A stretch of 64,000 nt of DNA from Leifsonia sp. 1010 (GTDB lineage Bacteria; Actinomycetota; Actinomycetes; Actinomycetales; Microbacteriaceae). The stretch covers positions 186,001-250,000 of the forward strand of contig NZ_JAVDSL010000003.1 of the NCBI RefSeq assembly GCF_031455295.1, given 5' to 3'. Below are positions 14,206-22,113 of this stretch, piece after piece. The notes beneath the pieces are model-generated. The model saw nothing but the letters and a program-made list of their open reading frames with translations, made no database searches and had not been told where the DNA came from. Every line of letters starts with the position of its first letter. Positions within the stretch are counted from its first letter, which is position 1. Both the position numbers and the translations under genes were made by a program.

Positions 14206-14254
14206 GGGAATTTGGAACGCCCCCAGTCTAGTGGGCGCGCCTCCCCCGCCGATG

Positions 14255-14974
14255 TCAGCGCGTCGGGTCGTCGCCGCGGGTGAGGTCGTCCCAGCTGTCG
14301 ATCGCGGCGTCGCGGTCGAGGGCGGTGGGGGTCGCGGAGTCGGGCGCGTCGGCGGGCGGCGCCTCGGCGGCGGCGCGGGCCTCGGCGTCGTCGGTGGGCT
14401 CCTCGTCAGCGGCGAAGAGCTCGTCGGCGGGGCGCCCGTCCTCCCCGGCGAAGCGGGTCTGGTACTTGCGCGACGGGCCGGGCCAGAGCCGCGAGAAGAC
14501 GACGACCGCTGCGCTCGCCAGGATGATGACGACGCCGGCGACGAGGGCCACCCACGGCCACAGCTCGATCGCGGACGAGTGCACCAGGCGGCGGATCGAG
14601 GAGTCGCCGGCCACGCCGGTCGCCGTCGTGATCGCGGAGGACGACGCGCCCACCGCATCCGACACCGCGCTGATCGCCGAGATGAGCACGGAGACGCCGA
14701 GCAGCAGCCCGAGCAGCGCGAGCACGATCCGGAAGACCGGACCGGCGATCGCCAGCGCGGCCGTCAATGCCAGCCCCGCGAGCGACAGGGCCGTCAGCGC
14801 GGGAGCGGCGACCGATCCCGCCACGCTGATCGTGGTGGAGTGCTCGGCCGTGTCGGTCAGCGTGATCGTGAACCACGTCTGGGTCGCCGCCAGCAGCGCG
14901 AGACCGCTCCCCACGAGGAGGAGCAGCATCGTGGAGTACTTGACGCGGCGGCCGTTCACGCTCTCGACCCTCAC
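14255..14974 (-). CDS. Trp-operon-associated membrane protein (TrpP-like, TIGR02234/Trp_oprn_chp type)
   Basis: This 239-residue protein has four predicted membrane segments (about 14-32, 50-75, 78-105 and 130-155) and an acidic, Ala/Pro-rich cytoplasmic tail of about 70 residues. A conserved membrane protein of this type sits between trpE and trpC in many actinobacteria (Rv1610 in Mycobacterium tuberculosis). A role in tryptophan transport has been proposed but is not proven. The start is GTG at 14974, overlapping the trpE stop as GTGA. A second GTG at 14959, with GAGGG upstream, is possible. Confidence 0.85.
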   Translation of the reverse strand: MRVESVNGRRVKYSTMLLLLVGSGLALLAATQTWFTITLTDTAEHSTTISVAGSVAAPALTALSLAGLALTAALAIAGPVFRIVLALLGLLLGVSVLISAISAVSDAVGASSSAITTATGVAGDSSIRRLVHSSAIELWPWVALVAGVVIILASAAVVVFSRLWPGPSRKYQTRFAGEDGRPADELFAADEEPTDDAEARAAAEAPPADAPDSATPTALDRDAAIDSWDDLTRGDDPTR

Positions 14975-16503
14975 AGCACGCGCTTCATGGCGTTCGCCAC
15001 GGCGACGGCGCGCAGCGGGGCCGCCGCCTTGTTCTGCGACTCCTGGAACTCGTTCTCCGGGATCGAGTCGGCCACCAGTCCCCCGCCGGCCTGCACCCGC
15101 GCGACGCCGTCCATGATCGTGGCGGTGCGGATCGCGATGGCGAGGTCCGCATCCCCGGCGAAGTCGAAGTACCCGATCACGCCGCCGTACACACCGCGCT
15201 GGATGGGCTCCAGCTCGTCGATGATCCGCAGCGCCATCGGCTTCGGCGCGCCCGAGAGCGTTCCGGCCGGGAACGTCGCGCGGAACACGTCGATCGCCGT
15301 CGCGTCCGGCAACAAGTCGCCCTCGACGGACGACACGATGTGCATGATGTGGCTGAACCGCTCGATGCGCATGAACTCCGTCACCTCGACGGTACCCGCC
15401 TCGCACACCTTGAGCAGGTCGTTGCGGGCGAGGTCGACGAGCATCAGGTGCTCGGCGCGCTCCTTGTCGTCGGCGAGCAGCGACGCCTCCAGGTCGAGGT
15501 CCTGCTCCGGCGTCGCACCGCGGGGACGCGATCCGGCGATGGGATGCGTGAACGCGCGTCCCTCCTGCACCTTCACCAGCGCCTCGGGCGACGAGCCCAC
15601 GATCTGGTACGGCTCTCCGCTCGGCTTCTCGAGAGAAAGCAGGTACATGTACGGGCTCGGGTTGAGCGCGCGGAGCACGCGGTAGACGTCGAGCGCGGGG
15701 GCCGTGCACTCCAACTCGAAGCGCTGCGAGATGACGACCTGGAAGATGTCGCCGTCGACGATGCGCTCCTTGGCCGTGACGACCGACGAGAGGAAGTCCT
15801 CGCGGCGCGTGCGGGAGATCGGCTCGGCCGGGATGCCGAGGTCGACGTCCTCCAACCACGCCTCGGAGGGCTGCGCGAGCTCGCGCTGCATGCGGTCGAG
15901 ACGCGCCTGCGCATCCGCCCACAGCGCGTCCGCGGCGGCGACGCCGTCGGCCAGCGCGTTGGCGACCAGCTTCACGGTGCCGGTGCGGTGGTCCACGACG
16001 ACGAGGTCGGCCACGAAGGCGAGCGCCTGGCCGGGCACGTCGACATCGGCAGGCGGGGCGTCGGGCAGGCGCTCGATCTGCCGGATCGCCTCCCAGCCGA
16101 TGAACCCGACGAGACCGCCGGTGAGCGGAGGGAGGCCCGGGATGCGGGCGGTCTGCCAGCGCGCATGCAGCGCCGCGAGAGCCTCCAGCGGCCGGAGCGA
16201 GGCCGCCGTGCCGAGCGCGCGCTCGGCGGGCAGGCCGTAGTCAAGCCAGTTCACGGCGTCGCCGTCCTGGGTCAGCACGCCGAACGACGACGCGCCGACG
16301 AACGAGAAGCGCGACCAGATGCCGCCCTGCTCGGCGGACTCCAGCAGGAAGGTGCCCGGGCGGCCTGCCGCGAGCTTCCGGTAGATGCCCACCGGGGTCT
16401 CCCCGTCGGCGAACAGCTCGCGGATCACCGGGACGACGCGGTGGTCGCCGACGAGTCCGTCGAAGGCGCTCCGGGTCGTCGTGCCGCCCACGGTGTCGAT
16501 CAC
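14971..16503 (-). CDS. trpE: Anthranilate synthase component I
   Basis: TrpE makes anthranilate from chorismate with ammonia supplied by TrpG, which is not in this window. The 510-residue protein has the chorismate-binding core [43 protein letters not shown] and [18 protein letters not shown]. The feedback-type motif LLES (in [10 protein letters not shown], about residue 53) is present, so inhibition by tryptophan is likely. The start is GTG at 16503, overlapping the hisI stop by 4 nt, so trp and his are read as one message. No trp leader peptide precedes it. Confidence 0.97.
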   Translation of the reverse strand: MIDTVGGTTTRSAFDGLVGDHRVVPVIRELFADGETPVGIYRKLAAGRPGTFLLESAEQGGIWSRFSFVGASSFGVLTQDGDAVNWLDYGLPAERALGTAASLRPLEALAALHARWQTARIPGLPPLTGGLVGFIGWEAIRQIERLPDAPPADVDVPGQALAFVADLVVVDHRTGTVKLVANALADGVAAADALWADAQARLDRMQRELAQPSEAWLEDVDLGIPAEPISRTRREDFLSSVVTAKERIVDGDIFQVVISQRFELECTAPALDVYRVLRALNPSPYMYLLSLEKPSGEPYQIVGSSPEALVKVQEGRAFTHPIAGSRPRGATPEQDLDLEASLLADDKERAEHLMLVDLARNDLLKVCEAGTVEVTEFMRIERFSHIMHIVSSVEGDLLPDATAIDVFRATFPAGTLSGAPKPMALRIIDELEPIQRGVYGGVIGYFDFAGDADLAIAIRTATIMDGVARVQAGGGLVADSIPENEFQESQNKAAAPLRAVAVANAMKRVL

Positions 16504-16883
16504 AGGTCGGCCGCCTCGATCTCGGGGCTCGCGCCCACGACCGGCTCAAGAACATCCGCGTCGAAGCAGGTGCGCGTGCCGGTGTGGCAGGCCGCGCCGA
16601 CCTGCTCGACCGTGACCAGCAGGGTGTCGCCGTCGCAGTCGAGCGCGGCGCCCTTCACGTACTGCACGTGCCCGGACGTGTCGCCCTTCCGCCAGTACTC
16701 CTTGCGGGAGCGCGACCAGAACGTCACCCGGCCCTCGCTCATGGTGCGGCGGAACGCCTCCGCGTCCATCCACCCCATCATCAGCACCTCGCGGGTGTCC
16801 CACTGCTGGATGATCGCCGGCACCAGCCCGGTGTCGGTGAAGCGGATGCGCTCCAGCACCGCATCGGTCGTCATCGCGTTCAT
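16500..16883 (-). CDS. hisI: Phosphoribosyl-AMP cyclohydrolase
   Basis: HisI opens the purine ring of PR-AMP in histidine synthesis and needs zinc and magnesium. The 127-residue protein has [29 protein letters not shown] and the metal ligands in DCDGDTLL and CHTGTRTCF. It is a separate domain; HisE is encoded apart at 18.6 kb. The ATG at 16883 overlaps hisF by 4 nt (ATGA); a second ATG at 16874 is possible. Confidence 0.97.
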   Translation of the reverse strand: MNAMTTDAVLERIRFTDTGLVPAIIQQWDTREVLMMGWMDAEAFRRTMSEGRVTFWSRSRKEYWRKGDTSGHVQYVKGAALDCDGDTLLVTVEQVGAACHTGTRTCFDADVLEPVVGASPEIEAADL

Positions 16884-17644
16884 CGGCGGACCTCCATCCC
16901 GGCCGCGGCCAGTTCGTCCTTCACCTGCTCGATCGTCAGCTCACCCTGGTGGAACACGCTCGCCGCGAGCACGGCGTCGGCTCCCGCCTGGATGGCCGGA
17001 ACGAAATGCTCCAGCGCACCCGCACCGCCCGAGGCGATCACGGGAACACTGCTCAGGGCGCGCATCTCGCGGATGAGCTCCAGGTCGAAGCCCTCCTTGG
17101 TGCCGTCGGCGTCGATGGAGTTGACCAGCAGCTCCCCCGCGCCCAGCTCGATCGCGCGCGCCGCCCACTCCAGGGCGTCGAGGTCGGTCTCCGTTCGGCC
17201 GCCGTGCGTCGTGACCACGAAACCCGACGGCGTCGCGGCCGAGCGCTTCACATCCAGCGACAGCACCAGCACCTGCGCGCCGAACCGGGCGGCGATCTCG
17301 GAGATCAGCTCCGGGCGCGCGATCGCGGCCGAGTTGACACCCACCTTGTCGGCGCCGTGGCCGAGGAGCTTCGCCACGTCCTCGGGGCTGCGCACGCCGC
17401 CGCCGACGGTGAGCGGGATGAAGACCTGCTCGGCCGTCGCCCGCACCACGTCGTACGTGGTGGCGCGGTCGTCGACGGTCGCCGTCACATCCAGGAAGGT
17501 CAGCTCGTCCGCGCCCTGCTCGAAGTACCGCCGGGCGAGCTCGACCGGGTCGCCCTGGTCGCGCAGGTTCTGGAAGTTCACGCCCTTCACGACGCGGCCC
17601 GCGGCCACGTCGAGACAGGGGATCACCCGGACCGCGACGCTCAT
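16880..17644 (-). CDS. hisF: Imidazole glycerol phosphate synthase cyclase subunit
   Basis: HisF joins PRFAR with ammonia from HisH to make imidazole glycerol phosphate and AICAR. The 254-residue TIM barrel begins with [19 protein letters not shown] (catalytic Asp in CLDV). It shows [18 protein letters not shown] and [14 protein letters not shown] with the second catalytic Asp. The ATG at 17644 shares one base with the hisG stop (TGATG). HisH, HisA, HisB, HisC and HisD are not here. Confidence 0.97.
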   Translation of the reverse strand: MSVAVRVIPCLDVAAGRVVKGVNFQNLRDQGDPVELARRYFEQGADELTFLDVTATVDDRATTYDVVRATAEQVFIPLTVGGGVRSPEDVAKLLGHGADKVGVNSAAIARPELISEIAARFGAQVLVLSLDVKRSAATPSGFVVTTHGGRTETDLDALEWAARAIELGAGELLVNSIDADGTKEGFDLELIREMRALSSVPVIASGGAGALEHFVPAIQAGADAVLAASVFHQGELTIEQVKDELAAAGMEVRR

Positions 17645-18483
17645 CAGATCCGCGCAGCGTGGATGGAGGTGACCAGGATGGCGCGGGCGCCCAGCTCGTA
17701 CAGGTCGTCCATGATGTGGTTGGTCTGCTCGCGCTTGATCATCACGCGGACGGCCACCCACTCCGGCTCTCCCAGCGGAGAGACGGTCGGCGACTCGACG
17801 CCCGGCGTCAGGGCGACCGCCTTCTCCAGCAGCGCGACGGGGAGGTTGTAGTCGATCAGCACGTACTGCCGGGCGACCATGACGCCCTGCAAGCGGCGCA
17901 CCAGCGTGTCGACCCCGGCGGCCGGCGACGGGGACGAGATGAGCACGGCCTCCGACTCGAGGATGACCGGTCCGAAGATCTCCAGCCCCTGCTTGCGGAG
18001 GGTGGAACCCGTCTCGACGACATCGGCGACCGCGTCGGCGACGCCGAGCCGCACGGCCGACTCGACCGCGCCGTCCAGCTTGATCAGGGAGGTGCTGACG
18101 CCGTGCTCGCCAAGGAACGCACCGACGAGGCCCGGGTAGCTCGTCGCGACGCGCTTGCCCTCCAGGTCGGCCAGCTCGGCGAACACGCCGGCGGGGCCGG
18201 CGAACCGGAACGTCGACGCGGCGAAGTCGAGGGCGCTGATCTCGGCGGCGGGTGAGCCCGAGTCGAGCAGCAGGTCACGGCCGGTGATGCCGACGTCGAG
18301 CGCGGCGGAGCCGACGTAGGTGGCGATGTCGCGCGGGCGCAGATAGAAGAACTCGACGCCGTTGCGGGCGTCGGTGACGATGAGCTCCTTCGGGTCGCGG
18401 CGGCCGACATAGCCGGCCTCGTGCAGCATCTGCGCCGCGGTCTCGGAGAGGGAGCCCTTGTTGGGGACGGCGATCTTCAGCAT
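17644..18483 (-). CDS. hisG: ATP phosphoribosyltransferase (long form)
   Basis: HisG starts histidine synthesis by joining ATP and PRPP. The 279-residue protein starts [14 protein letters not shown] and has the PRPP-loop segment [15 protein letters not shown] (about 155-170). It also has the C-terminal ACT-like regulatory domain (from about residue 205), so it is the histidine-inhibited hexameric long form. The ATG at 18483 has only a weak Shine-Dalgarno site. It lies 66 nt after hisE. Confidence 0.97.
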   Translation of the reverse strand: MLKIAVPNKGSLSETAAQMLHEAGYVGRRDPKELIVTDARNGVEFFYLRPRDIATYVGSAALDVGITGRDLLLDSGSPAAEISALDFAASTFRFAGPAGVFAELADLEGKRVATSYPGLVGAFLGEHGVSTSLIKLDGAVESAVRLGVADAVADVVETGSTLRKQGLEIFGPVILESEAVLISSPSPAAGVDTLVRRLQGVMVARQYVLIDYNLPVALLEKAVALTPGVESPTVSPLGEPEWVAVRVMIKREQTNHIMDDLYELGARAILVTSIHAARI

Positions 18484-18549
18484 TCGCAGGTCTTTCGTGA
18501 CGTGATCGGACGAGTGGATGGGCCTAGGTACGGCGGAAAGGCTGGTCCA

Positions 18550-18813
18550 TCACAGATGTCGGTACACGTCGGCCGGCGTCAGGCCTTTCGCGAGCAGCAG
18601 GACCTGCAGGTGGTAGAGCAACTGCGAGATCTCCTCGGCGGTGGCCTCGTCGGACTCGTACTCGGCGGCCATCCAGACCTCGGCGGCCTCCTCGACGATC
18701 TTCTTGCCGATGGCGTGCACGCCGGCGTCGAGCTCGCGGACGGTGCCGGAGCCCTCCGGGCGGTCCTGCGCCTTCTGCGCGAGTTCGGCGAAGAGGTCGT
18801 CGAAGGTTTTCAC
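18550..18813 (-). CDS. hisE: Phosphoribosyl-ATP pyrophosphohydrolase
   Basis: HisE removes pyrophosphate from PR-ATP, the second histidine step. The 87-residue all-alpha protein has the MazG-like metal motif [13 protein letters not shown] and an [15 protein letters not shown] helix. The start is GTG at 18813, with GGAGGG directly before it and a TACGCT -10 box 6 nt upstream, so it is probably the first gene of a long his-trp message and leaderless. Confidence 0.95.
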   Translation of the reverse strand: MKTFDDLFAELAQKAQDRPEGSGTVRELDAGVHAIGKKIVEEAAEVWMAAEYESDEATAEEISQLLYHLQVLLLAKGLTPADVYRHL

Positions 18814-18819
18814 CCCTCC

Positions 18820-18847
18820 AGCGTACCGGTCCGCCCGAGCCGGTCAG
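18820..18847 (-). promoter_or_regulatory. Candidate promoter of the hisEGFI-trp operon
   Basis: CTGACC (-35, 18847-18842; 4 of 6 match to TTGACA) and TACGCT (-10, 18825-18820) are separated by 16 nt. The -10 ends 6 nt before the GTG of hisE, which predicts a leaderless transcript. The palindrome at 18849-18903 begins 1 nt upstream of the -35. Confidence 0.5.
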
Positions 18848-18848
18848 A

Positions 18849-18903
18849 CATTCGTGCCGAATGTGCGGTATGCCGCGCTGATTCCGCACATTCGGCACGA
18901 ATG
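18849..18903. repeat. Nested 20-bp inverted repeat between rpe and hisE
   Basis: Two perfect 20-nt arms (18849-18868 and 18884-18903) flank a 15-nt loop. Each arm also contains its own 6-bp dyad: CATTCG-TGC-CGAATG on the left and CATTCG-GCA-CGAATG on the right. It may end rpe transcription, act as an operator pair next to the hisE promoter, or be a dispersed palindromic repeat. Confidence 0.85.
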
Positions 18904-18918
18904 CGCGGCGGCTTCGGG

Positions 18919-19611
18919 TCAGTGGAGGTGCGGCAGCGCGGCGGCACGGAGGGCCGCGATGCGGTCCGCCGGCTCTCCGTGGAAGACGCTGGAGCCCGCC
19001 ACGAACGTGTCCGCCCCGGCCGCGGCCGCCGTGACGATGGTCTCCTCGGTGATGCCGCCGTCCACCTGCAGCCACACGTCGAGACCGCGCGCCTCGACGG
19101 CCTGCCGCAGCGCGTTCAGCTTCGGCATGGTCTCCGGCATGAACGACTGCCCGCCGAATCCCGGCTCCACCGTCATGACCAGCACCTGGTCGAACTCCTC
19201 CAGCAGGTCGAGGTACGGCTCGACGCCGGTGCCCGGCTTGACCGCGATGCCCGCCCGCGCGCCGATCGACCGCAGGCGGCGCGCCAGCGCGACGGGATCG
19301 TGCGCGGCCTCGGCGTGGAAGGTCACCGAGTACGCCCCGAGCTCCGCATACCCGGGCGCCCAACGGTCCGGGTCGTCGATCATCAGGTGCACATCGAGCG
19401 GGATGGGGCTCACATCCTGGATGCGGCCCACCATCTGCGGCCCGAACGTCAAATTCGGGACGAAGTGGTTGTCCATCACGTCGACATGCACCAGGTCGGC
19501 GGTCGCGATACGCTCCACCTCGCTCTGCATGTTGACGAAGTCCGCGGCCAGGATGCTGGGGTTGATGCGGACGCGCGGGTCGATCCGGTCGGCGGAAGGG
19601 GTCGAAGCCAT
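18919..19611 (-). CDS. rpe: Ribulose-phosphate 3-epimerase
   Basis: Rpe interconverts ribulose 5-phosphate and xylulose 5-phosphate in the pentose phosphate pathway. The 230-residue TIM barrel has INPSILAADF, VHVDVMDNHFVPN (metal ligands), DVHLMIDDPDRW, VMTVEPGFGGQSF and QVDGGITEET. It follows rsmB after 9 nt on the same strand. Its downstream boundary is the nested palindrome. Confidence 0.97.
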   Translation of the reverse strand: MASTPSADRIDPRVRINPSILAADFVNMQSEVERIATADLVHVDVMDNHFVPNLTFGPQMVGRIQDVSPIPLDVHLMIDDPDRWAPGYAELGAYSVTFHAEAAHDPVALARRLRSIGARAGIAVKPGTGVEPYLDLLEEFDQVLVMTVEPGFGGQSFMPETMPKLNALRQAVEARGLDVWLQVDGGITEETIVTAAAAGADTFVAGSSVFHGEPADRIAALRAAALPHLH

Positions 19612-19620
19612 GGCTCCAGC

Positions 19621-21087
19621 CTAGGCGGAGCGCTTGCGGAGCAGTGCGATGAACATCCCGTCGGTGAGGTGGCGGTGCGGCCACAGCTGGACGGTGTCTC
19701 CGTCGCTCGCCAGGTCGAGCCGGTCGACGGCGAGGGACTGCAGGGTGTCGGCGGTCGCCTGCGGTTCGAGCAGGTCGCCATGACGCTCGCGCGCGTCGGC
19801 GACGACCCCGCGGGTCTCGGCGAGGTGCGGCGAGCAGGTCACGTAGGCGAGCAGGCCGCCGGGCTTCAGCGCGGCGATCGCCGAGTCGAGCAGGGCGGAT
19901 TGCAGCGCGGTCAGCTCGCTGACATCCCGCGGGCTCTTGCGCCAGCGCGCCTCGGGTCGACGACGCAGCGCGCCGAGCCCGGTGCACGGGGCGTCGAGCA
20001 GGATGCGGTCGAACGCTTCGGGATGCTCGGCGCCGACGACCGTGCCGTCCAGCTCCCAGACCGGCACCTCCAGCGGCACCGGAGCGAGCGCGCGCCGCAC
20101 CAGCTCGGCGCGGGCGGGGACCAGCTCGTTCGCGACCAGGCTCGCGCCGCCGCTCAGCGCCTCGGCGGCGAGCAGCGCGGCCTTGCCGCCAGGACCGGCG
20201 CACAGGTCGAGCCAGCGCTCCCCCGGTCGCACCGGCTCCGCGCGGGTCAGCGCGAGGGCGGCCAGCTGCGAGCCTTCGTCCTGCACGCGGATGCGACCCT
20301 CGGTCTTCTCGACGATCCCGAACGGGTCGCCGCCGCCGACCGTGAAGCCGGGAGGCGAGAAGCGGTCGTCGCGCGCGTCGTCCGGCTTGTCGACGAGCCC
20401 GGGCAGCGCGATGAGGTTGACCCGCGGCGCGGTGTTGTCGGCCTCCAGGAGCTGCTCCAACTCCTCCACCCGGCCCTCGGCGTCGAGCGACCGGCGCAGC
20501 GCGCGGACCACCCAGACGGGATGCGAGTGCAGCGCCGACAGGCGGTCGTCGTCGTTCTTCGCCCGCGACGCCACCTCCTCCCGCCACTCGTCGGGAGTGT
20601 GGCGGCCGATCTCGCGCAGCACGCCGTTCACGAAGCCGGTGCCCGAGCGGCTGCCGACGGTGCGCGCCAGCCCGACCGACTCGTTGACCGCCGCGTGCGA
20701 CGGGACGCGCATCGACAGCAGCTGGTGCGCGCCCAGCCGCAGCACGTCGAGGAGGGGCGGGTCGATCCGGTCGACCTCGCGGCCTGCGGCGATGGCGATG
20801 ACCCGGTCGTAGTAGCCCTGCATGCGCAGCGTGCCGTAGGTCAGCTCGGTGGCGAGGCCGGCATCTGCCGGGGAGAGCCCGGCGCGGGCGATGCGCGTCG
20901 GAAGGAGGAGGTTGGCGTAGGCGTCGGAGTCGCTGACGGCCTGCAGCACGTCGAGGGCGACCTGGCGGGCGGGCTGGACGCGGGTCTGCGGCGGGCCCGA
21001 ACGGGGGCGGGGCCGGCGGTCGTCTCGCCGGTCGTCCCGGCGGCCCGGGCTGCGGTCGCGATTGCGGTCGTCGCGCGGCGCGTTCAT
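19621..21087 (-). CDS. 16S rRNA (cytosine-C5) methyltransferase, RsmB/Sun type
   Basis: This SAM-dependent enzyme of 488 residues belongs to the NOL1/NOP2/Sun group. An Arg/Asp-rich tail (about residues 4-35) precedes a NusB-like RNA-binding domain (about 38-175). The methyltransferase domain follows, with LDLCAGPGGKAALLA, the first catalytic segment DAPCTGLGALRRRPEARW and the nucleophile in YVTCSPHLAET. RsmB methylates C967 of 16S rRNA in E. coli; the same target here is an inference. The ATG overlaps the fmt stop by 4 nt (ATGA). Confidence 0.93.
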   Translation of the reverse strand: MNAPRDDRNRDRSPGRRDDRRDDRRPRPRSGPPQTRVQPARQVALDVLQAVSDSDAYANLLLPTRIARAGLSPADAGLATELTYGTLRMQGYYDRVIAIAAGREVDRIDPPLLDVLRLGAHQLLSMRVPSHAAVNESVGLARTVGSRSGTGFVNGVLREIGRHTPDEWREEVASRAKNDDDRLSALHSHPVWVVRALRRSLDAEGRVEELEQLLEADNTAPRVNLIALPGLVDKPDDARDDRFSPPGFTVGGGDPFGIVEKTEGRIRVQDEGSQLAALALTRAEPVRPGERWLDLCAGPGGKAALLAAEALSGGASLVANELVPARAELVRRALAPVPLEVPVWELDGTVVGAEHPEAFDRILLDAPCTGLGALRRRPEARWRKSPRDVSELTALQSALLDSAIAALKPGGLLAYVTCSPHLAETRGVVADARERHGDLLEPQATADTLQSLAVDRLDLASDGDTVQLWPHRHLTDGMFIALLRKRSA

Positions 21088-22025
21088 GCGAACACCACCC
21101 CGGTCGATCCGGCAGCGGCGGAGGCGGACGCGGAGGCGACTCCGCGCAGCCAGTCGGCGGCGTGCATCGCGCGCTTGCCGGCCGGCTGGACGGTGACGAG
21201 CTCCAGCGGAGCGGTCCCCGTCCCGACGAGCACCCGCTTGCCGCGCAGCTCGACCGCGCCGGGCGCCACGGGCTCCTCACCGTCGGTCGTCCGCGCTTCG
21301 TGCACCTTGAACCGCTCGCCGTCCAGCAGCACGAACGCGCCCGGCTCGGGCGTCACGCCACGCAGCCGCGCGTAGACCCGCTCGGCCGGTTCGGTCAGGT
21401 CGAGCCGTGCGTCCTCGAGCGTCAGCTTCGGCGCGAGCGTCACCTCCCCCGCCTGGGGCGTTGCGACGGCCGTGCCCGCGGCCAGCGCGTCGGCGATGTC
21501 GGCCAGCAGGGCCGCGCCCTCCTCGGCCAGGGCGGAGAGCAGCTCGCCGGCCGTCTCATCCGGGCCGATGGCACGCCGCAGCTCGGCGTACACATCCCCC
21601 GCGTCGAGCTCCGGCACGAGATGGAAGACCGCCGCGCCGGTCTCGGCGTCCCCGGCGATCACGGCGCGCTGCACGGGCGCGGCGCCCCGCCAGCGCGGGA
21701 GCAGGGAGAAGTGGAGGTTGACCCAGCCCAGGCGCGGAAGCGACAGCAGCGGCTCGCGCACCAGGCCGCCGTACGCCACCACCACGCCGAGGTCGGGCTG
21801 AAGGGCGGCGATGCGCTCGGTCACGTCGTCGCCGAGCCGGTTCGCCTTGATCACCGGCAGCCCGAGACGCTCTGCGGCCTGCGCGACGGGCGACGGCGTC
21901 AGCACGCGCTTGCGGCCGAGCGGCGCATCCTCACGGGTGACGACGGCGACGACCTCGTGCCGCGCCGCGACGGCCTCCAGGGACGGGAGGGCGACGGCCG
22001 GCGTTCCGGCGAAGACGATGCGCAT
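21084..22025 (-). CDS. fmt: Methionyl-tRNA formyltransferase
   Basis: Fmt formylates initiator Met-tRNA with 10-formyl-THF. The 313-residue protein starts MRIVFAGTPAVALPSLEA. It has the catalytic region GWVNLHFSLLPRWRGAAPVQ and the C-terminal OB-like tRNA-binding domain from about residue 205. The ATG at 22025 has only a weak ribosome binding site. It is coupled with rsmB as in many bacteria, and priA lies upstream. Confidence 0.97.
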   Translation of the reverse strand: MRIVFAGTPAVALPSLEAVAARHEVVAVVTREDAPLGRKRVLTPSPVAQAAERLGLPVIKANRLGDDVTERIAALQPDLGVVVAYGGLVREPLLSLPRLGWVNLHFSLLPRWRGAAPVQRAVIAGDAETGAAVFHLVPELDAGDVYAELRRAIGPDETAGELLSALAEEGAALLADIADALAAGTAVATPQAGEVTLAPKLTLEDARLDLTEPAERVYARLRGVTPEPGAFVLLDGERFKVHEARTTDGEEPVAPGAVELRGKRVLVGTGTAPLELVTVQPAGKRAMHAADWLRGVASASASAAAGSTGVVFA

Positions 22026-22058
22026 GGAGAAGGTTCTTTCGGTTCGGGACGGCGACCC

Positions 22059-22064
22059 AGCCTA
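22059..22064 (-). promoter_or_regulatory. Candidate -10 box for fmt-rsmB-rpe
   Basis: TAGGCT on the minus strand lies in the 88-nt gap between priA and fmt and would give a leader of about 30 nt. No clear -35 is visible. Confidence 0.28.
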
Positions 22065-22113
22065 CTCTGCGCAGCTCACGAACGGCCGCGAGCGGCGGCA
22101 GCCGGGGGTGCTC

